The notes beneath the pieces were generated by a model, which ran no database searches, had not been told where the DNA came from, and saw nothing but the letters and a program-made list of their open reading frames with translations. Below are positions 18,618-27,494 of a stretch of DNA of 51,703 nt, piece after piece. Position numbers and translations under genes: made by a program. The stretch's first letter is position 1, and each line of letters starts with the position of its first letter. The stretch is from Parabacteroides sp. Its GTDB lineage: Bacteria > Bacteroidota > Bacteroidia > Bacteroidales > Tannerellaceae. The DNA lies in NCBI GenBank assembly GCA_020026285.1, contig JAHHQS010000005.1, positions 1-51,703 on the forward strand, in the 5' to 3' direction.

Positions 18618-18673
18618 TATCCTATCGGATAAACTCTTTTTACAATGTAAATAATCAAAATCCGATAGGACAA
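18618..18673. repeat. dispersed intergenic palindromic element, copy A
   Basis: TATCC-TATC-GGATA (18618-18631) and AATCC-GATA-GGA (18659-18670) are two small palindromes whose CC bases are exactly 41 bp apart. They also pair with each other (11-base arms, 18620-18630 with 18660-18670). Roughly 40 of 56 bases match the region 33845-33900 without a gap, so this is a repeated element. It lies after the bioD stop and about 80 bp upstream of the PBP1A promoter box. It may act as a weak terminator for bioD, but no T-run follows on the minus strand. Confidence 0.7.
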
Positions 18674-18705
18674 TTTATTTTTTCCTTCCAAAAAGAAACC
18701 ATCTT

Positions 18706-19368
18706 TTATATAAGAACATCTATTTCAGGCAAAGTCTCTTCTTTAGAAATATCAGGTAAAAGGAGAACCGGTATTTCAGGTAAACGTTCCTTCAAGTATT
18801 TATAAGATTCAGCCATAATCTCCTCATCTTCGCTTGGATACTGATTGAAATAAATGGCTGCAACCTGTAATTGATAAAGACGACATGCAGCCAAAGTCAA
18901 AAGAGTATGATTAATACTACCTAGACGACCATTCGTTATTAAGATAATAGGATATCTACACTCACGAATATAATCGATAGTCAACAGCTTCTTATAAAGG
19001 GGCACCATAAGACCTCCTGCTCCTTCCAAAAGGACAAAATCATATTTTTCCGTTAATCTATAAGTTGCATTGGTTATCTTTTGACAGTTTATTTTCTTCT
19101 TATCACGTTCGGCTGCCATATGCGGAGAACACGGATAAGTAAACACATAAGGACAAGTAATCTCTTTTTTATCTAAAGTTGTCAAAGGAATTCCCTGAAT
19201 CTTTCGATGCATCTCTATGTCTTCAGATATCCCTACACAACCGGTCTGTACCAATTTTTGTGTAATAACTGATTGTCCTGCCTTAGCAAGAGCTTTAGCG
19301 ATCAAGCCTGTAGCAATTGTTTTACCAATATTCGTATCAATACCTGTTACAAAATAAATCTTACTCAT
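18706..19368 (-). CDS. bioD: dethiobiotin synthetase
   Basis: A protein of 220 residues with the Walker A loop GIDTNIGKT (9-17), the catalytic-site lysine in KLVQTG (38-43) and the LLEGAGGLMVPL motif. It closes the ureido ring of dethiobiotin from diaminopelargonic acid, CO2 and ATP. It is the last gene of the biotin operon, six bases after bioC. Confidence 0.96.
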   Translation of the reverse strand: MSKIYFVTGIDTNIGKTIATGLIAKALAKAGQSVITQKLVQTGCVGISEDIEMHRKIQGIPLTTLDKKEITCPYVFTYPCSPHMAAERDKKKINCQKITNATYRLTEKYDFVLLEGAGGLMVPLYKKLLTIDYIRECRYPIILITNGRLGSINHTLLTLAACRLYQLQVAAIYFNQYPSEDEEIMAESYKYLKERLPEIPVLLLPDISKEETLPEIDVLI

Positions 19369-19374
19369 AATCTA

Positions 19375-20163
19375 TTATTTTTTTATAGCCACTACATATA
19401 ATGGCTTGTATGTTAATTTCACCTGATTATTTTCATTACTAAAATATCTAGAATAATCATTACAGAATTCACGATATTTTCCTGGAGTCCAAACACCTGA
19501 AGAATTAGCTGTTACACCTGTATTACGAAGATGTAAGAGTACTTCTCGCGGAGAAGAGAAAAAGAGAGGAATCTCTTCTTTCTTGATATCCAGTACCTGA
19601 TATGAAGGTTGAAGCCATCTCAACCAATCTGTTTCTGAAGGATATTGAATTCCCTGCTGAGTGAGTTTTTGAATCTCAATCAAATTACCGGGAAGGAAAG
19701 TTGAAAAGATTAAAACATCTCCCTTTGATTGAATACCAGACAGACGTAAAATTAATGATTCAGGACATGGGAGCCATTGAAATACAGAAGACGAAGCTAT
19801 CAAATTATAATGATTCGTCCACTTATATTTTGTTACATCTCCACAAAATGATATTGTTTCTTTAGCACAATATTCTAATGCATGTTGCAGACAAACTTTT
19901 GACAAATCATTCAAAGTCCATTCTGTAAGAGGATAAATATCCTGCAAATATTCTGTAAATAATCCCGTACCACATCCTATTTCCAATGCCTTTACCGGAT
20001 AAAAATTATTTTCTTCGAGCAATCTTTTCAAATAAGAAGACAACGTCTGAACAATCAATTTCTGAGCAACAGCTGAGTGATCATATGTTTCACAAGCTTT
20101 ACTAAACTTCTTTTCTATCCGTTCACAATCATAATGTCTTAGAGAATCTTCCATTGTTTCCAT
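19375..20163 (-). CDS. bioC: malonyl-ACP O-methyltransferase BioC
   Basis: A SAM methyltransferase of 262 residues with motif I ALEIGCGTGLFTEYL and the BioC-like N-terminus (KKFSKACETYDHSAVAQ). It methylates malonyl-ACP so that fatty acid synthesis can extend it to pimeloyl-ACP methyl ester. The gene overlaps the end of bioG by 25 bases if the first ATG is used; a second ATG three codons later (20154) would still overlap. The pairing with bioG in one operon supports the assignment. Confidence 0.95.
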   Translation of the reverse strand: METMEDSLRHYDCERIEKKFSKACETYDHSAVAQKLIVQTLSSYLKRLLEENNFYPVKALEIGCGTGLFTEYLQDIYPLTEWTLNDLSKVCLQHALEYCAKETISFCGDVTKYKWTNHYNLIASSSVFQWLPCPESLILRLSGIQSKGDVLIFSTFLPGNLIEIQKLTQQGIQYPSETDWLRWLQPSYQVLDIKKEEIPLFFSSPREVLLHLRNTGVTANSSGVWTPGKYREFCNDYSRYFSNENNQVKLTYKPLYVVAIKK

Positions 20164-20789
20164 AAATAAAAAAGATAATGTGATGTTTCATACTCAACCA
20201 TACTAACCCCTCTTCTCTTCCAATGTGTCATTTGGGCAACAGCAGGGAAAATTCGGTCCTGCATAGTCACAATTGCTTTGGTCCATTCAAATACGGCATT
20301 CTCTTTCTGACAAATAGCAGAATACAAAAAATGTAATTCTTCTGAGATTTCATCAAAAGGTCGAGGCGTTACAGAATTCCATTTTTCCAACACTGGTTTA
20401 GCTCCACACATTCTTCTATTAAACCGACAAACTCCATTAAGATTAAGATGGTCTACAGTTCCCTGAAAAACAGATACAGGAATTCCTTCCAAATCATCAG
20501 CTGGACGTCCAGTTCCAGCAATGGCAATCTTTTGTTCAAAATTCACTCCCTTCCTTTCAGCAAAAATTTGCTCTGCGACCCATACACCAAGAGACCATGC
20601 CATAAGAGTAATGGAATGATATATACTGAGATCTTCATTAAAATTTAGATCTCTATAATCGTAAACAATCCAAACATCCTGATCTGATTCCGGTTCCAAA
20701 TCATGAAAAAGAGCCGGTGACGCAGACCAACCGTTAAAAAAAAGGAGAAGACGCGGACGCCCTTCATTTATATACTTATCAATTAACAT
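20139..20789 (-). CDS. bioG: pimeloyl-ACP methyl ester esterase BioG (DUF452)
   Basis: A protein of 216 residues of the DUF452/BioG alpha/beta-hydrolase group. It has the FFNGWSASP oxyanion region (17-25), the nucleophile Ser66 in AWSLGVW, and a late histidine His204 in ETSHYLF. It frees pimeloyl-ACP from its methyl ester and so ends the BioC-BioH type pathway; BioG replaces BioH. It starts three bases after bioF and overlaps bioC, so expression is probably coupled. Confidence 0.93.
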   Translation of the reverse strand: MLIDKYINEGRPRLLLFFNGWSASPALFHDLEPESDQDVWIVYDYRDLNFNEDLSIYHSITLMAWSLGVWVAEQIFAERKGVNFEQKIAIAGTGRPADDLEGIPVSVFQGTVDHLNLNGVCRFNRRMCGAKPVLEKWNSVTPRPFDEISEELHFLYSAICQKENAVFEWTKAIVTMQDRIFPAVAQMTHWKRRGVSMVEYETSHYLFYLWKQWKIL

Positions 20790-20792
20790 TTC

Positions 20793-21938
20793 CTAACTTT
20801 TTAAACACTCAATCAATGAAAGAATCTCTTCTGTCGTAATATCAGCAGTCAACGAGAAACGAATTCGTGATGTTCCTTTAGGAACTGTAGGCGGTCGAAC
20901 AGGCAAACAATAAAATCCTTTTCTCCTCAGTTTTTCAGCCATAAATATACAGCGTTCATTGTCGCCAATAATATAAGGTACTATATGACTAGAAGATATT
21001 TCCCCTCCATTTCCCCGAAGGACATCAGCTAATCTTTGACTAATCTGTCTCAGATGTATTCTCCTATCCTTCATCTGAGGTAACCGACGAAACAGAAAAC
21101 TCGTCCAAGCTATCTGTGCCGGAGGAAGAGCTGTACTAAAAATAAGTGGACGCATAGTGTTAATGAGATATTCACGAAGCACCTTACTACAAAGTAAATA
21201 TGCCCCCATCGAGGCCATCGCCTTTCCAAACGTTCCAACCAACAAGTCTATCTCTTGGATACAGTTACTTTCTTCAGCTACCCCCAAACCATTCTCTCCC
21301 CTAACTCCGATGGCATGAGCCTCATCTACATATAACATAAGATTTGGATATATTTTCTTCAAGGAGACCAAACGTTGCAGGTCAGCCACATCACCATCCA
21401 TGCTAAAGACACTCTCAGTTACTACAATTACCTGTTCATATATAGAAGCTTTACGCGAAAGAATCTGTTCCAGATGTTGATAATCATTATGCCGATAACG
21501 AACAAAAGGAATCTTACTCAAAAGTAAGCCATCAATAATACTGGCGTGTACCAGTTTATCCGCAATTAAAAGAGTATGGCTATCAGCCAGTGCCGGAAGA
21601 ATTCCTGTGTTGGCATGATAACCACTATTGAAAATCAAAGCAGCTTCTCGTCCAAAAGCTGTAGACAAAAGATCTTCCAACTCTTCATAAGCAGAAAAAT
21701 TACCCGTCAACAATCTTGAAGAAGAAGAAGTCAAAGGAATAGAAGTATTTAGTAAATAATCAAGAAACTCCTCTCTCAAATCATTCTGATTAGCTAGTCC
21801 TAAATAATCATTCGATGACAGATTTAACATCTTGAATCCATCCCTTTCAATCCATTTTCCGTCATGAGAAACATGAGGTAAACTCCGGAGATTTCCAGAA
21901 GCAGCCAAATCTTCCAATATTTTCTGATAATCTCTCAT
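20793..21938 (-). CDS. bioF: 8-amino-7-oxononanoate synthase
   Basis: A PLP enzyme of 381 residues of the alpha-oxoamine synthase family, with [23 protein letters not shown] and the cofactor lysine Lys239 in [11 protein letters not shown]. It condenses pimeloyl-ACP with alanine. Position in the biotin operon (four-base overlap with bioA) separates it from the related serine palmitoyltransferase at 41.7 kb. Confidence 0.97.
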   Translation of the reverse strand: MRDYQKILEDLAASGNLRSLPHVSHDGKWIERDGFKMLNLSSNDYLGLANQNDLREEFLDYLLNTSIPLTSSSSRLLTGNFSAYEELEDLLSTAFGREAALIFNSGYHANTGILPALADSHTLLIADKLVHASIIDGLLLSKIPFVRYRHNDYQHLEQILSRKASIYEQVIVVTESVFSMDGDVADLQRLVSLKKIYPNLMLYVDEAHAIGVRGENGLGVAEESNCIQEIDLLVGTFGKAMASMGAYLLCSKVLREYLINTMRPLIFSTALPPAQIAWTSFLFRRLPQMKDRRIHLRQISQRLADVLRGNGGEISSSHIVPYIIGDNERCIFMAEKLRRKGFYCLPVRPPTVPKGTSRIRFSLTADITTEEILSLIECLKS

Positions 21939-23218
21939 TTCAAGACACGTAATAAACCAGTAGTTAGAAGATGTAAATCGTCAGGAGAAATTATAAATGG
22001 AGGCATGATATATACGTTTCTGCCAAACGGACGAACCCAAATACCTTCCTCAACAAAACGACGTTGCATATAGGCCATGTCAACTGGTTCTTTCATTTCA
22101 CAAACCCCTATTGCACCCAAAACTCTCACTTCCTTGACTGAAGGATAAGATGCAGCAGGAGCCAATTCCTCTTTCATTTGGGCTTCAATCTGTTTGACTT
22201 TCTCTTGCCAGTTACTGGATAAAAGTAAGTCTACAGAAGCACAAGCTACAGAACAAGCTAATGGATTCCCCATAAAAGTTGGTCCATGCATAAAACATCC
22301 AGCCTCACCCGAACAAATCGTATCTGCAATATCTTTAGTAGTAATTGACGCTGAAAGAGTCATATATCCACCTGTCATTGCTTTACCTATACACATGATA
22401 TCCGGTTCGACTCCTGCCCATTCCCAAGCAAAAAGTTTTCCGGTACGACCGAATCCTGTAGCAATTTCATCGAATATCAACAAAACACCATACTGATTAC
22501 AAAGATCTCGCGCACGAACAAGAAATGTCGGCGAATAGAAATACATTCCTCCTGCCCCTTGAACAACCGGTTCCAAAATCAGAGCAGCTAAATCTCCAGC
22601 ATGTTCTTTCAACAAATTCTCCAACGGATGAATAGCCTCCTCGTTCCACTCTTCATCAAATTTCACAGACGGCTGAGGTATAAAATATTGTATCGGAAGA
22701 TTTCCTGAAAAAAGTCCGTGCATTCCTGTTACCGGATCACAAACAGACATAGCATGCCAAGTATCCCCATGATAGCCACTACGAATCGTTGCAAAAGAAT
22801 ATTTTTCTTTCATTCCCAAAGACTGCCAATATTGAATTGCCATCTTCATAGCCACTTCCACTGCCACCGAACCGGAATCAGCCAGAAAAACCTTATCCAT
22901 GGATGGAGGAAGTATTGGTAATAATTTTGAGACAAGTTGTACCGCCGGTTCATGAGTAATTCCACCAAACATAACATGACTCATCTTTTGAATCTGATTT
23001 TCCAAAGCTGCATTTAGCACAGGATTATTATATCCATGAACGGCCGCCCACCAAGAAGACATGCCATCTATCAATTCTTTACCATCGGCCAAATGTATTC
23101 TTACACCTTTAGCACTTTCCACCGGATAAACAGGCAGTGGATCAATTGTTGAAGTATAGGGATGCCAAATATGTTCCCTGTCAAATGCTAATAATTCTCT
23201 TGTTGTCATTTTTCCCAA
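21935..23218 (-). CDS. bioA: adenosylmethionine-8-amino-7-oxononanoate aminotransferase
   Basis: A class III aminotransferase of 427 residues with the BioA signature WHPYTS (18-23), [16 protein letters not shown] (51-66) and the PLP lysine Lys279 in [14 protein letters not shown]. It makes diaminopelargonic acid with SAM as amino donor. The first ATG overlaps bioB by 13 bases; the ATG three codons later (MTTREL) is an alternative. BioF follows with a four-base overlap. Confidence 0.97.
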   Translation of the reverse strand: MGKMTTRELLAFDREHIWHPYTSTIDPLPVYPVESAKGVRIHLADGKELIDGMSSWWAAVHGYNNPVLNAALENQIQKMSHVMFGGITHEPAVQLVSKLLPILPPSMDKVFLADSGSVAVEVAMKMAIQYWQSLGMKEKYSFATIRSGYHGDTWHAMSVCDPVTGMHGLFSGNLPIQYFIPQPSVKFDEEWNEEAIHPLENLLKEHAGDLAALILEPVVQGAGGMYFYSPTFLVRARDLCNQYGVLLIFDEIATGFGRTGKLFAWEWAGVEPDIMCIGKAMTGGYMTLSASITTKDIADTICSGEAGCFMHGPTFMGNPLACSVACASVDLLLSSNWQEKVKQIEAQMKEELAPAASYPSVKEVRVLGAIGVCEMKEPVDMAYMQRRFVEEGIWVRPFGRNVYIMPPFIISPDDLHLLTTGLLRVLK

Positions 23219-24183
23219 TCAGTTTGTTCCGTCAGTGAATAACCTTCGGAAGTAAATAAAACCTTATCGTCTTCTACTTTGCTTCCTATAGTTGTCAGCA
23301 AATCTCCGATAATAGCCGAATTAATTCCTATATATAAAGCTTTACGTTGAAGAGCCTCACTCATCTTTGCTCGTCCCCCCGAAAACCGGAGATAAGATTT
23401 CGGATTAATAAAACGGAACAAAGCTATAGTTGTCAATATGTCCTCTTCTGTCATTGGAAGGGTTTTCTCCAGGGGAGTTCCAGGAATTGGATGGAGAAGA
23501 TTCAGTGGTATTGATAAAATTTCTTCCTTCTGTAAAAAAAATGCCATCTCTATTCGTTGTTCCATCGTTTCTCCCATTCCAATAATACCTCCACAACAAA
23601 TACGAAAACCAATCTCACGAGCCATATGAATTGTATCCATCTTCTGAGCAATTGTATGAGTTGTACATAATTTTGAGAAGTAGGAAGGAGCAGTTTCTAT
23701 GTTACAATGATAGTTCTCCACTCCTGAATCATACAAAGCCTGTAATTCATCTCGCTTCAAAAGTCCCATGGATGCACAACATTTAATACCACAGCTTTTC
23801 TTGATGGCATGAACTATTTCAACAATCTGCTGCATGTCTTTCTCGTTCACTCTTTTTCCACTTGTCACAAGAGCAAATCTCCCTATTCCCTGCATATAAT
23901 TATACGTTGCATGTCGTACACATTCTTCAGCCGGAAGCAAAGGATACAGATTGACCTTTGTTTTATAATGTCCTGACTGAGCACACCATTTACAATCTTC
24001 GCAGCAATTTCCACTCCGGGCATTAACAATGGAACAAGTATCAAACTTATTCCCCATAAAATGGCAAGTAATTTGATGAGCAGCATCATACAATACTTCC
24101 TTATCCTCATTTAATAAAGACAAAGCCTGCTCCTGATTAATCCATTTTCCAGATAAGACTTGCTGTTTTAACTCTTCTACCAT
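23206..24183 (-). CDS. bioB: biotin synthase
   Basis: A radical SAM enzyme that inserts sulfur into dethiobiotin. I use the ATG at 24183, giving 325 residues ([14 protein letters not shown]), the usual BioB length; a reading frame extending 46 codons further upstream overlaps an unrelated gene and a terminator hairpin and has no BioB character. The iron-sulfur cysteines are Cys60, Cys64 and Cys67 in [12 protein letters not shown], and the second-cluster region SIVNARSGN is present. It is first in the bioB-A-F-G-C-D operon. A terminator-like hairpin lies 20 bases before the start and no clear TAnnTTTG box was found, so how the operon is started is not settled. Confidence 0.96.
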   Translation of the reverse strand: MVEELKQQVLSGKWINQEQALSLLNEDKEVLYDAAHQITCHFMGNKFDTCSIVNARSGNCCEDCKWCAQSGHYKTKVNLYPLLPAEECVRHATYNYMQGIGRFALVTSGKRVNEKDMQQIVEIVHAIKKSCGIKCCASMGLLKRDELQALYDSGVENYHCNIETAPSYFSKLCTTHTIAQKMDTIHMAREIGFRICCGGIIGMGETMEQRIEMAFFLQKEEILSIPLNLLHPIPGTPLEKTLPMTEEDILTTIALFRFINPKSYLRFSGGRAKMSEALQRKALYIGINSAIIGDLLTTIGSKVEDDKVLFTSEGYSLTEQTDWEK

Positions 24184-24194
24184 AATCACTTTCT

Positions 24195-24240
24195 GATAAC
24201 AAAAAAGCGGATAGACATCCTTAAGATATCCATCCGCTTT
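24195..24240 (-). terminator. terminator or attenuator hairpin just before bioB
   Basis: On the minus strand a nine-bp stem (24204-24212 with 24232-24240) continues into a six-bp inner stem (24214-24219 with 24225-24230) and is followed by six T. The inner mismatch is a G-U pair only in minus-strand RNA, which supports this orientation. It ends the ORF114 transcript or conditionally controls read-through into bioB. Confidence 0.8.
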
Positions 24241-24242
24241 AC

Positions 24243-24587
24243 CTATATTATTATATATTTTATTCCAGTATGTACACGCTGAGCAACAACAACCGGCAAC
24301 CAGTTCTTGTTTATAAGACATATTTCTCCTACTAAACCCTCCTGCAGAGTATCATCTTCTGTAAGCAAATCATCCTCCAAAAGATTATCTGCAGCAAAAA
24401 TTCCAGTTGTACAGTCCAACCAACCATGTAATGAAAGATTCTTTATCTGAAATCTTTCAGAAACATACGTTGCCAACTGTCCGATTGTTACAACATGATT
24501 CACACTTATAAAAGCTGCATAAGCCTTCCTGCTCCACCTGCGAAAGCGGAGAGCCGACTGACGTTCTATATGCAGACTTTTATTCAT
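24243..24587 (-). CDS. unrecognised 114-residue protein upstream of bioB
   Basis: I do not recognise a characterised family. The protein begins with a basic stretch (SALRFRRWSRKAYAAF, 11-26), followed by a hydrophobic segment (SVNHVVTIGQLATYV, 28-42), then an acidic patch (LLEDDLLTEDD, 69-79) and a hydrophobic C-terminus. The basic-SRK-YA-F pattern reminds me of small leaders seen near vitamin or TonB-receptor genes in Bacteroidales, but I cannot confirm this. It starts 13 bases after the POT transporter stop and its stop abuts the hairpin before bioB. It is probably co-transcribed with the transporter. Confidence 0.6.
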   Translation of the reverse strand: MNKSLHIERQSALRFRRWSRKAYAAFISVNHVVTIGQLATYVSERFQIKNLSLHGWLDCTTGIFAADNLLEDDLLTEDDTLQEGLVGEICLINKNWLPVVVAQRVHTGIKYIII

Positions 24588-24600
24588 ATTCTTCTTATTA

Positions 24601-26124
24601 TCAAGCTACTTTTTCCAACTTCTTCATTACTGAGAAGATGAATGCTGCAGAGACTAAACATAAACCGACTAATACGCCCCATACAACAAGTAATGGCATA
24701 TCGCCCCACAACCATGCAGCGACAGCTGTCAAATAATTACCAACGGCAGTTGCAACGAACCAACCACCCATCATCATTCCCTTATATTTAGGAGGCGCAA
24801 CCTTAGAAACAAAAGAGATACCCATTGGAGAAAGCAACAATTCACCAAATGTCAGTACCAGATAAGTTGAAACCAACCATTTAGGAGATACAAATGATGC
24901 ATTTCCTGCCTCAACAGCTGCAGCCTGTTCGTTTGGTGATAACAATCCCATTGAACCAATAATCATAATGATATAACCTAAAGCTGCAACAAGCATACCC
25001 AAACCAATCTTTCGTGGAGCAGAAGGTTCTTTACCTTTACTTGCTAAATGTCCAAATAAAGCCATTGAGAACGGAGTCAATGCAACAACAAAGAATGGGT
25101 TGAACTGCTGGAAGATAGGAGCGTCCACTTTGACACTACCTTCCAAACCTGTATATCGGTAACCTAAGAAAGCTAATGCCAGGATGATAATAGTACCTCC
25201 TATCCATTTTCCTTTATTAGTTGTAGATTGAAACAAAGAGAAACCACCATATACAATAAAGATAATAGCAACCAGGTTCCATACATTAAACATCATGCTT
25301 TCGCCGCCAACAGAACTCTTAGCCGTAAATTCATCTGCAAAATAAGTCAAAGTCAAACCATTCTGATGGAATGCCATCCAGAAGAAAATAACCACTGCGA
25401 ATACAAGACAAAGAGCAACAATACGATCCTTAGTCTCTTTTGGTGATAATTCTTCAACAGCAGCCTGTTCCTTGCTTCCGGCTACAGCCTTACCACCTTC
25501 AACATGTTTAAAGGTTCCACGGAAAGCATAATAAATAGCCATTGAAATAATCAATGAGATACAAGCCACACCAAAAGCGAAATGATAAGATTCATTTACA
25601 CTGACTCCAAATGTCTTCTGAGCATAATTCATAATCTCAACAGCAGCCGTCGGAGCAAATAGAGCACCAATATTGATTGCCATATAGAAAATACTAAATG
25701 CTGAATCTCGTTTTGCAGCATATTCCGGGGTATCATAAAGATTACCAACCATTACCTGCAAGTTTCCTTTAAATAAACCTGTACCTGTACTAATAACTAG
25801 TAAAGCTACTAACATGGCGCCAAAAGCAACAGATCCCTCGCCCAATGGTAATGCTAATAAAACATAACCCAAAAACATGGCAACGATACCGATTTTGACC
25901 ATTTTGCCATAACCAAATTTATCTGCTAAAACACCACCGATAAATGGCAAAAAATAAACCAATGCCAAGAATGTGGAATAAATAGTGCCGGCTACTCCGG
26001 CTGATAATCCGAAATTGGCTTTTAAGAAAAGCACAAAAATTGCAAGCATCGTATAATACCCAAAACGTTCTCCCGTATTGGCCAAGGCTAACGCATACAA
26101 TCCTTTAGGTTGTCCTTCAAACAT
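24601..26124 (-). CDS. POT/PTR2 family proton-coupled peptide transporter
   Basis: An inner-membrane protein of 507 residues with about 14 helices and the POT fingerprints: an ERFGYYTML motif in helix 1 (19-27), GGVLADKFGYGK in the helix 2-3 loop, and FSIFYMAINIGALFAP in helix 5. It should import di- or tripeptides with protons. The usual ExxER motif is here NTGER: the first glutamate is replaced by Asn16. A long loop around 205-230 contains charged, low-complexity sequence. It lies 37 bases after the DUF4831 gene and 13 before the small ORF, in one orientation. Confidence 0.93.
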   Translation of the reverse strand: MFEGQPKGLYALALANTGERFGYYTMLAIFVLFLKANFGLSAGVAGTIYSTFLALVYFLPFIGGVLADKFGYGKMVKIGIVAMFLGYVLLALPLGEGSVAFGAMLVALLVISTGTGLFKGNLQVMVGNLYDTPEYAAKRDSAFSIFYMAINIGALFAPTAAVEIMNYAQKTFGVSVNESYHFAFGVACISLIISMAIYYAFRGTFKHVEGGKAVAGSKEQAAVEELSPKETKDRIVALCLVFAVVIFFWMAFHQNGLTLTYFADEFTAKSSVGGESMMFNVWNLVAIIFIVYGGFSLFQSTTNKGKWIGGTIIILALAFLGYRYTGLEGSVKVDAPIFQQFNPFFVVALTPFSMALFGHLASKGKEPSAPRKIGLGMLVAALGYIIMIIGSMGLLSPNEQAAAVEAGNASFVSPKWLVSTYLVLTFGELLLSPMGISFVSKVAPPKYKGMMMGGWFVATAVGNYLTAVAAWLWGDMPLLVVWGVLVGLCLVSAAFIFSVMKKLEKVA

Positions 26125-26161
26125 AAGATGTAAGTTAAATATAAATTAATAAATTAATAAA

Positions 26162-27232
26162 TTATTGAATTATCTGCTTAATTGCTCCTGTCTCAGGATA
26201 GAAAAGAACTTTTACCGGAGCTTTTTTATCTTCAAACATGACCGGAGCTAAAGCTTCACGAGTACCAAATTGCGTAATCTGAGCTTCCCCTTTATATAAT
26301 GATTTTTTACTAGTAAAAATTTCAATAGAGGCTTTTCCTGGCACATTATACACTATACCCTTCATGTTCTTTTCTTTTTTCTCAGCTTCTTTTGGATCCA
26401 GTTGAGGTGCACGATCAGTAGCAGTCAGATTCATATAGATTGGCTGACCAGACAAATCATCCGAACCAACCAAACCAAGATGTTTAGAGAAACGGAATAA
26501 GACTTCCTTTTGCAAGTCATCCTGTGGATCTACTACTATTTCATAATGATCAGTTACACGAGTAGTTACACCAACAAATAAATTTGATAAAGATTTTTCC
26601 TGTGCTTCCAATTCATCAATAACCAATTGCATAGCCTTTCCATCAGGTGGAAGATTGTCTGCTTCACCTGTTAAAATACCTAGTCGACTTTCACGTATAT
26701 GATAAATTTGTTTAGCTGCAACTTCAGCCTGTTTAGTAGTAGAACCGGCCATTAACAATTCTTCTGAAAGAACAGAAACATCATTTGCCGAAACCTTGTT
26801 GGCATTCTTTGCTGGTTTGTCATTATCGGATTCTGACTTTGGTGTATATTCTGCATTGATAGAACAAAGCAAACCATCTTTTGTCAGATAAGCATAAGGA
26901 GCGACTGTTCCAGGTTTGAATGTTACCACATAAGTATTCTCTTTATCTGGAATACCTTTATTAATCAATCTGACCTTACCTAACTCATAAGATACGCTAT
27001 TTTCTGTAATAGCTTTTTTCACACCTAAATATTTCTCTGCATATTTATAATATGGACCAGCTTTGCAAGTTACTTGAGTCACTTCAACATCTATAACCAA
27101 TTGAGTTTTTGGTAGAGAATAAGCAACACCATAATCATTTGCTTTGACGGCATTTGCCTTAACAACTTTAGTCTGAGCAATAGAAGAAACAGACAATAAA
27201 AGTCCGGCTAAGAAAAATATACTCTTCATCAT
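26162..27232 (-). CDS. DUF4831 family exported protein
   Basis: A protein of 356 residues with a Sec signal peptide (cleavage after SSIAQ, about residue 20). The remainder is soluble and matches the DUF4831 family by its VAYSLPKTQLVIDVEVTQ start and GPYYKYAEKYLGV motif. The family is known to me only from Bacteroidota and has no assigned function. Two Met codons begin the frame; either start works. The promoter box at 27271-27278 lies 38 bases upstream, so this is the first gene of a likely DUF4831-POT transporter-ORF114 transcript. Confidence 0.88.
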   Translation of the reverse strand: MMKSIFFLAGLLLSVSSIAQTKVVKANAVKANDYGVAYSLPKTQLVIDVEVTQVTCKAGPYYKYAEKYLGVKKAITENSVSYELGKVRLINKGIPDKENTYVVTFKPGTVAPYAYLTKDGLLCSINAEYTPKSESDNDKPAKNANKVSANDVSVLSEELLMAGSTTKQAEVAAKQIYHIRESRLGILTGEADNLPPDGKAMQLVIDELEAQEKSLSNLFVGVTTRVTDHYEIVVDPQDDLQKEVLFRFSKHLGLVGSDDLSGQPIYMNLTATDRAPQLDPKEAEKKEKNMKGIVYNVPGKASIEIFTSKKSLYKGEAQITQFGTREALAPVMFEDKKAPVKVLFYPETGAIKQIIQ

Positions 27233-27270
27233 ACAATGCGTCTTTTATTAATTCTTTTAATTTTAGGACA

Positions 27271-27278
27271 CAAACTTA
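27271..27278 (-). promoter_or_regulatory. -7 promoter box of the DUF4831 gene
   Basis: Minus strand TAAGTTTG, an exact TAnnTTTG match, in the divergent region shared with glgB. Confidence 0.6.
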
Positions 27279-27456
27279 CAAAAATTCTTGAGTTTCACAA
27301 ATTCTTACCCACTTCAAATATTTCAAAATACAATTACATAATGAACTTATTTACTCTTTAAAAATGATAGCAAAGAAATACAGATAAAAGTCATCATTTC
27401 AGAACACATTTACCCAATAAAATTAACAAATTCTAATAAAGCCTCAATTTTTTCCC

Positions 27457-27464
27457 TATCTTTG
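27457..27464 (+). promoter_or_regulatory. -7 promoter box of glgB
   Basis: TATCTTTG lies 30 bases before the glgB ATG. It is divergent from the DUF4831 promoter about 180 bases away. Confidence 0.6.
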
Positions 27465-27494
27465 CATGATAGAACCAACTAATTCGAACGAAAC

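Noticed and set aside
24184..24321. Upstream extension of bioB by 46 codons
   Set aside because: It runs through the terminator hairpin and overlaps the 114-residue gene in another frame; family length and N-terminus fit the start at 24183.
26138..26165. Short AATTAATA tandem copies between DUF4831 and the POT transporter gene
   Set aside because: Simple AT-rich slippage of a few units in a 37-base gap; no further support for function.
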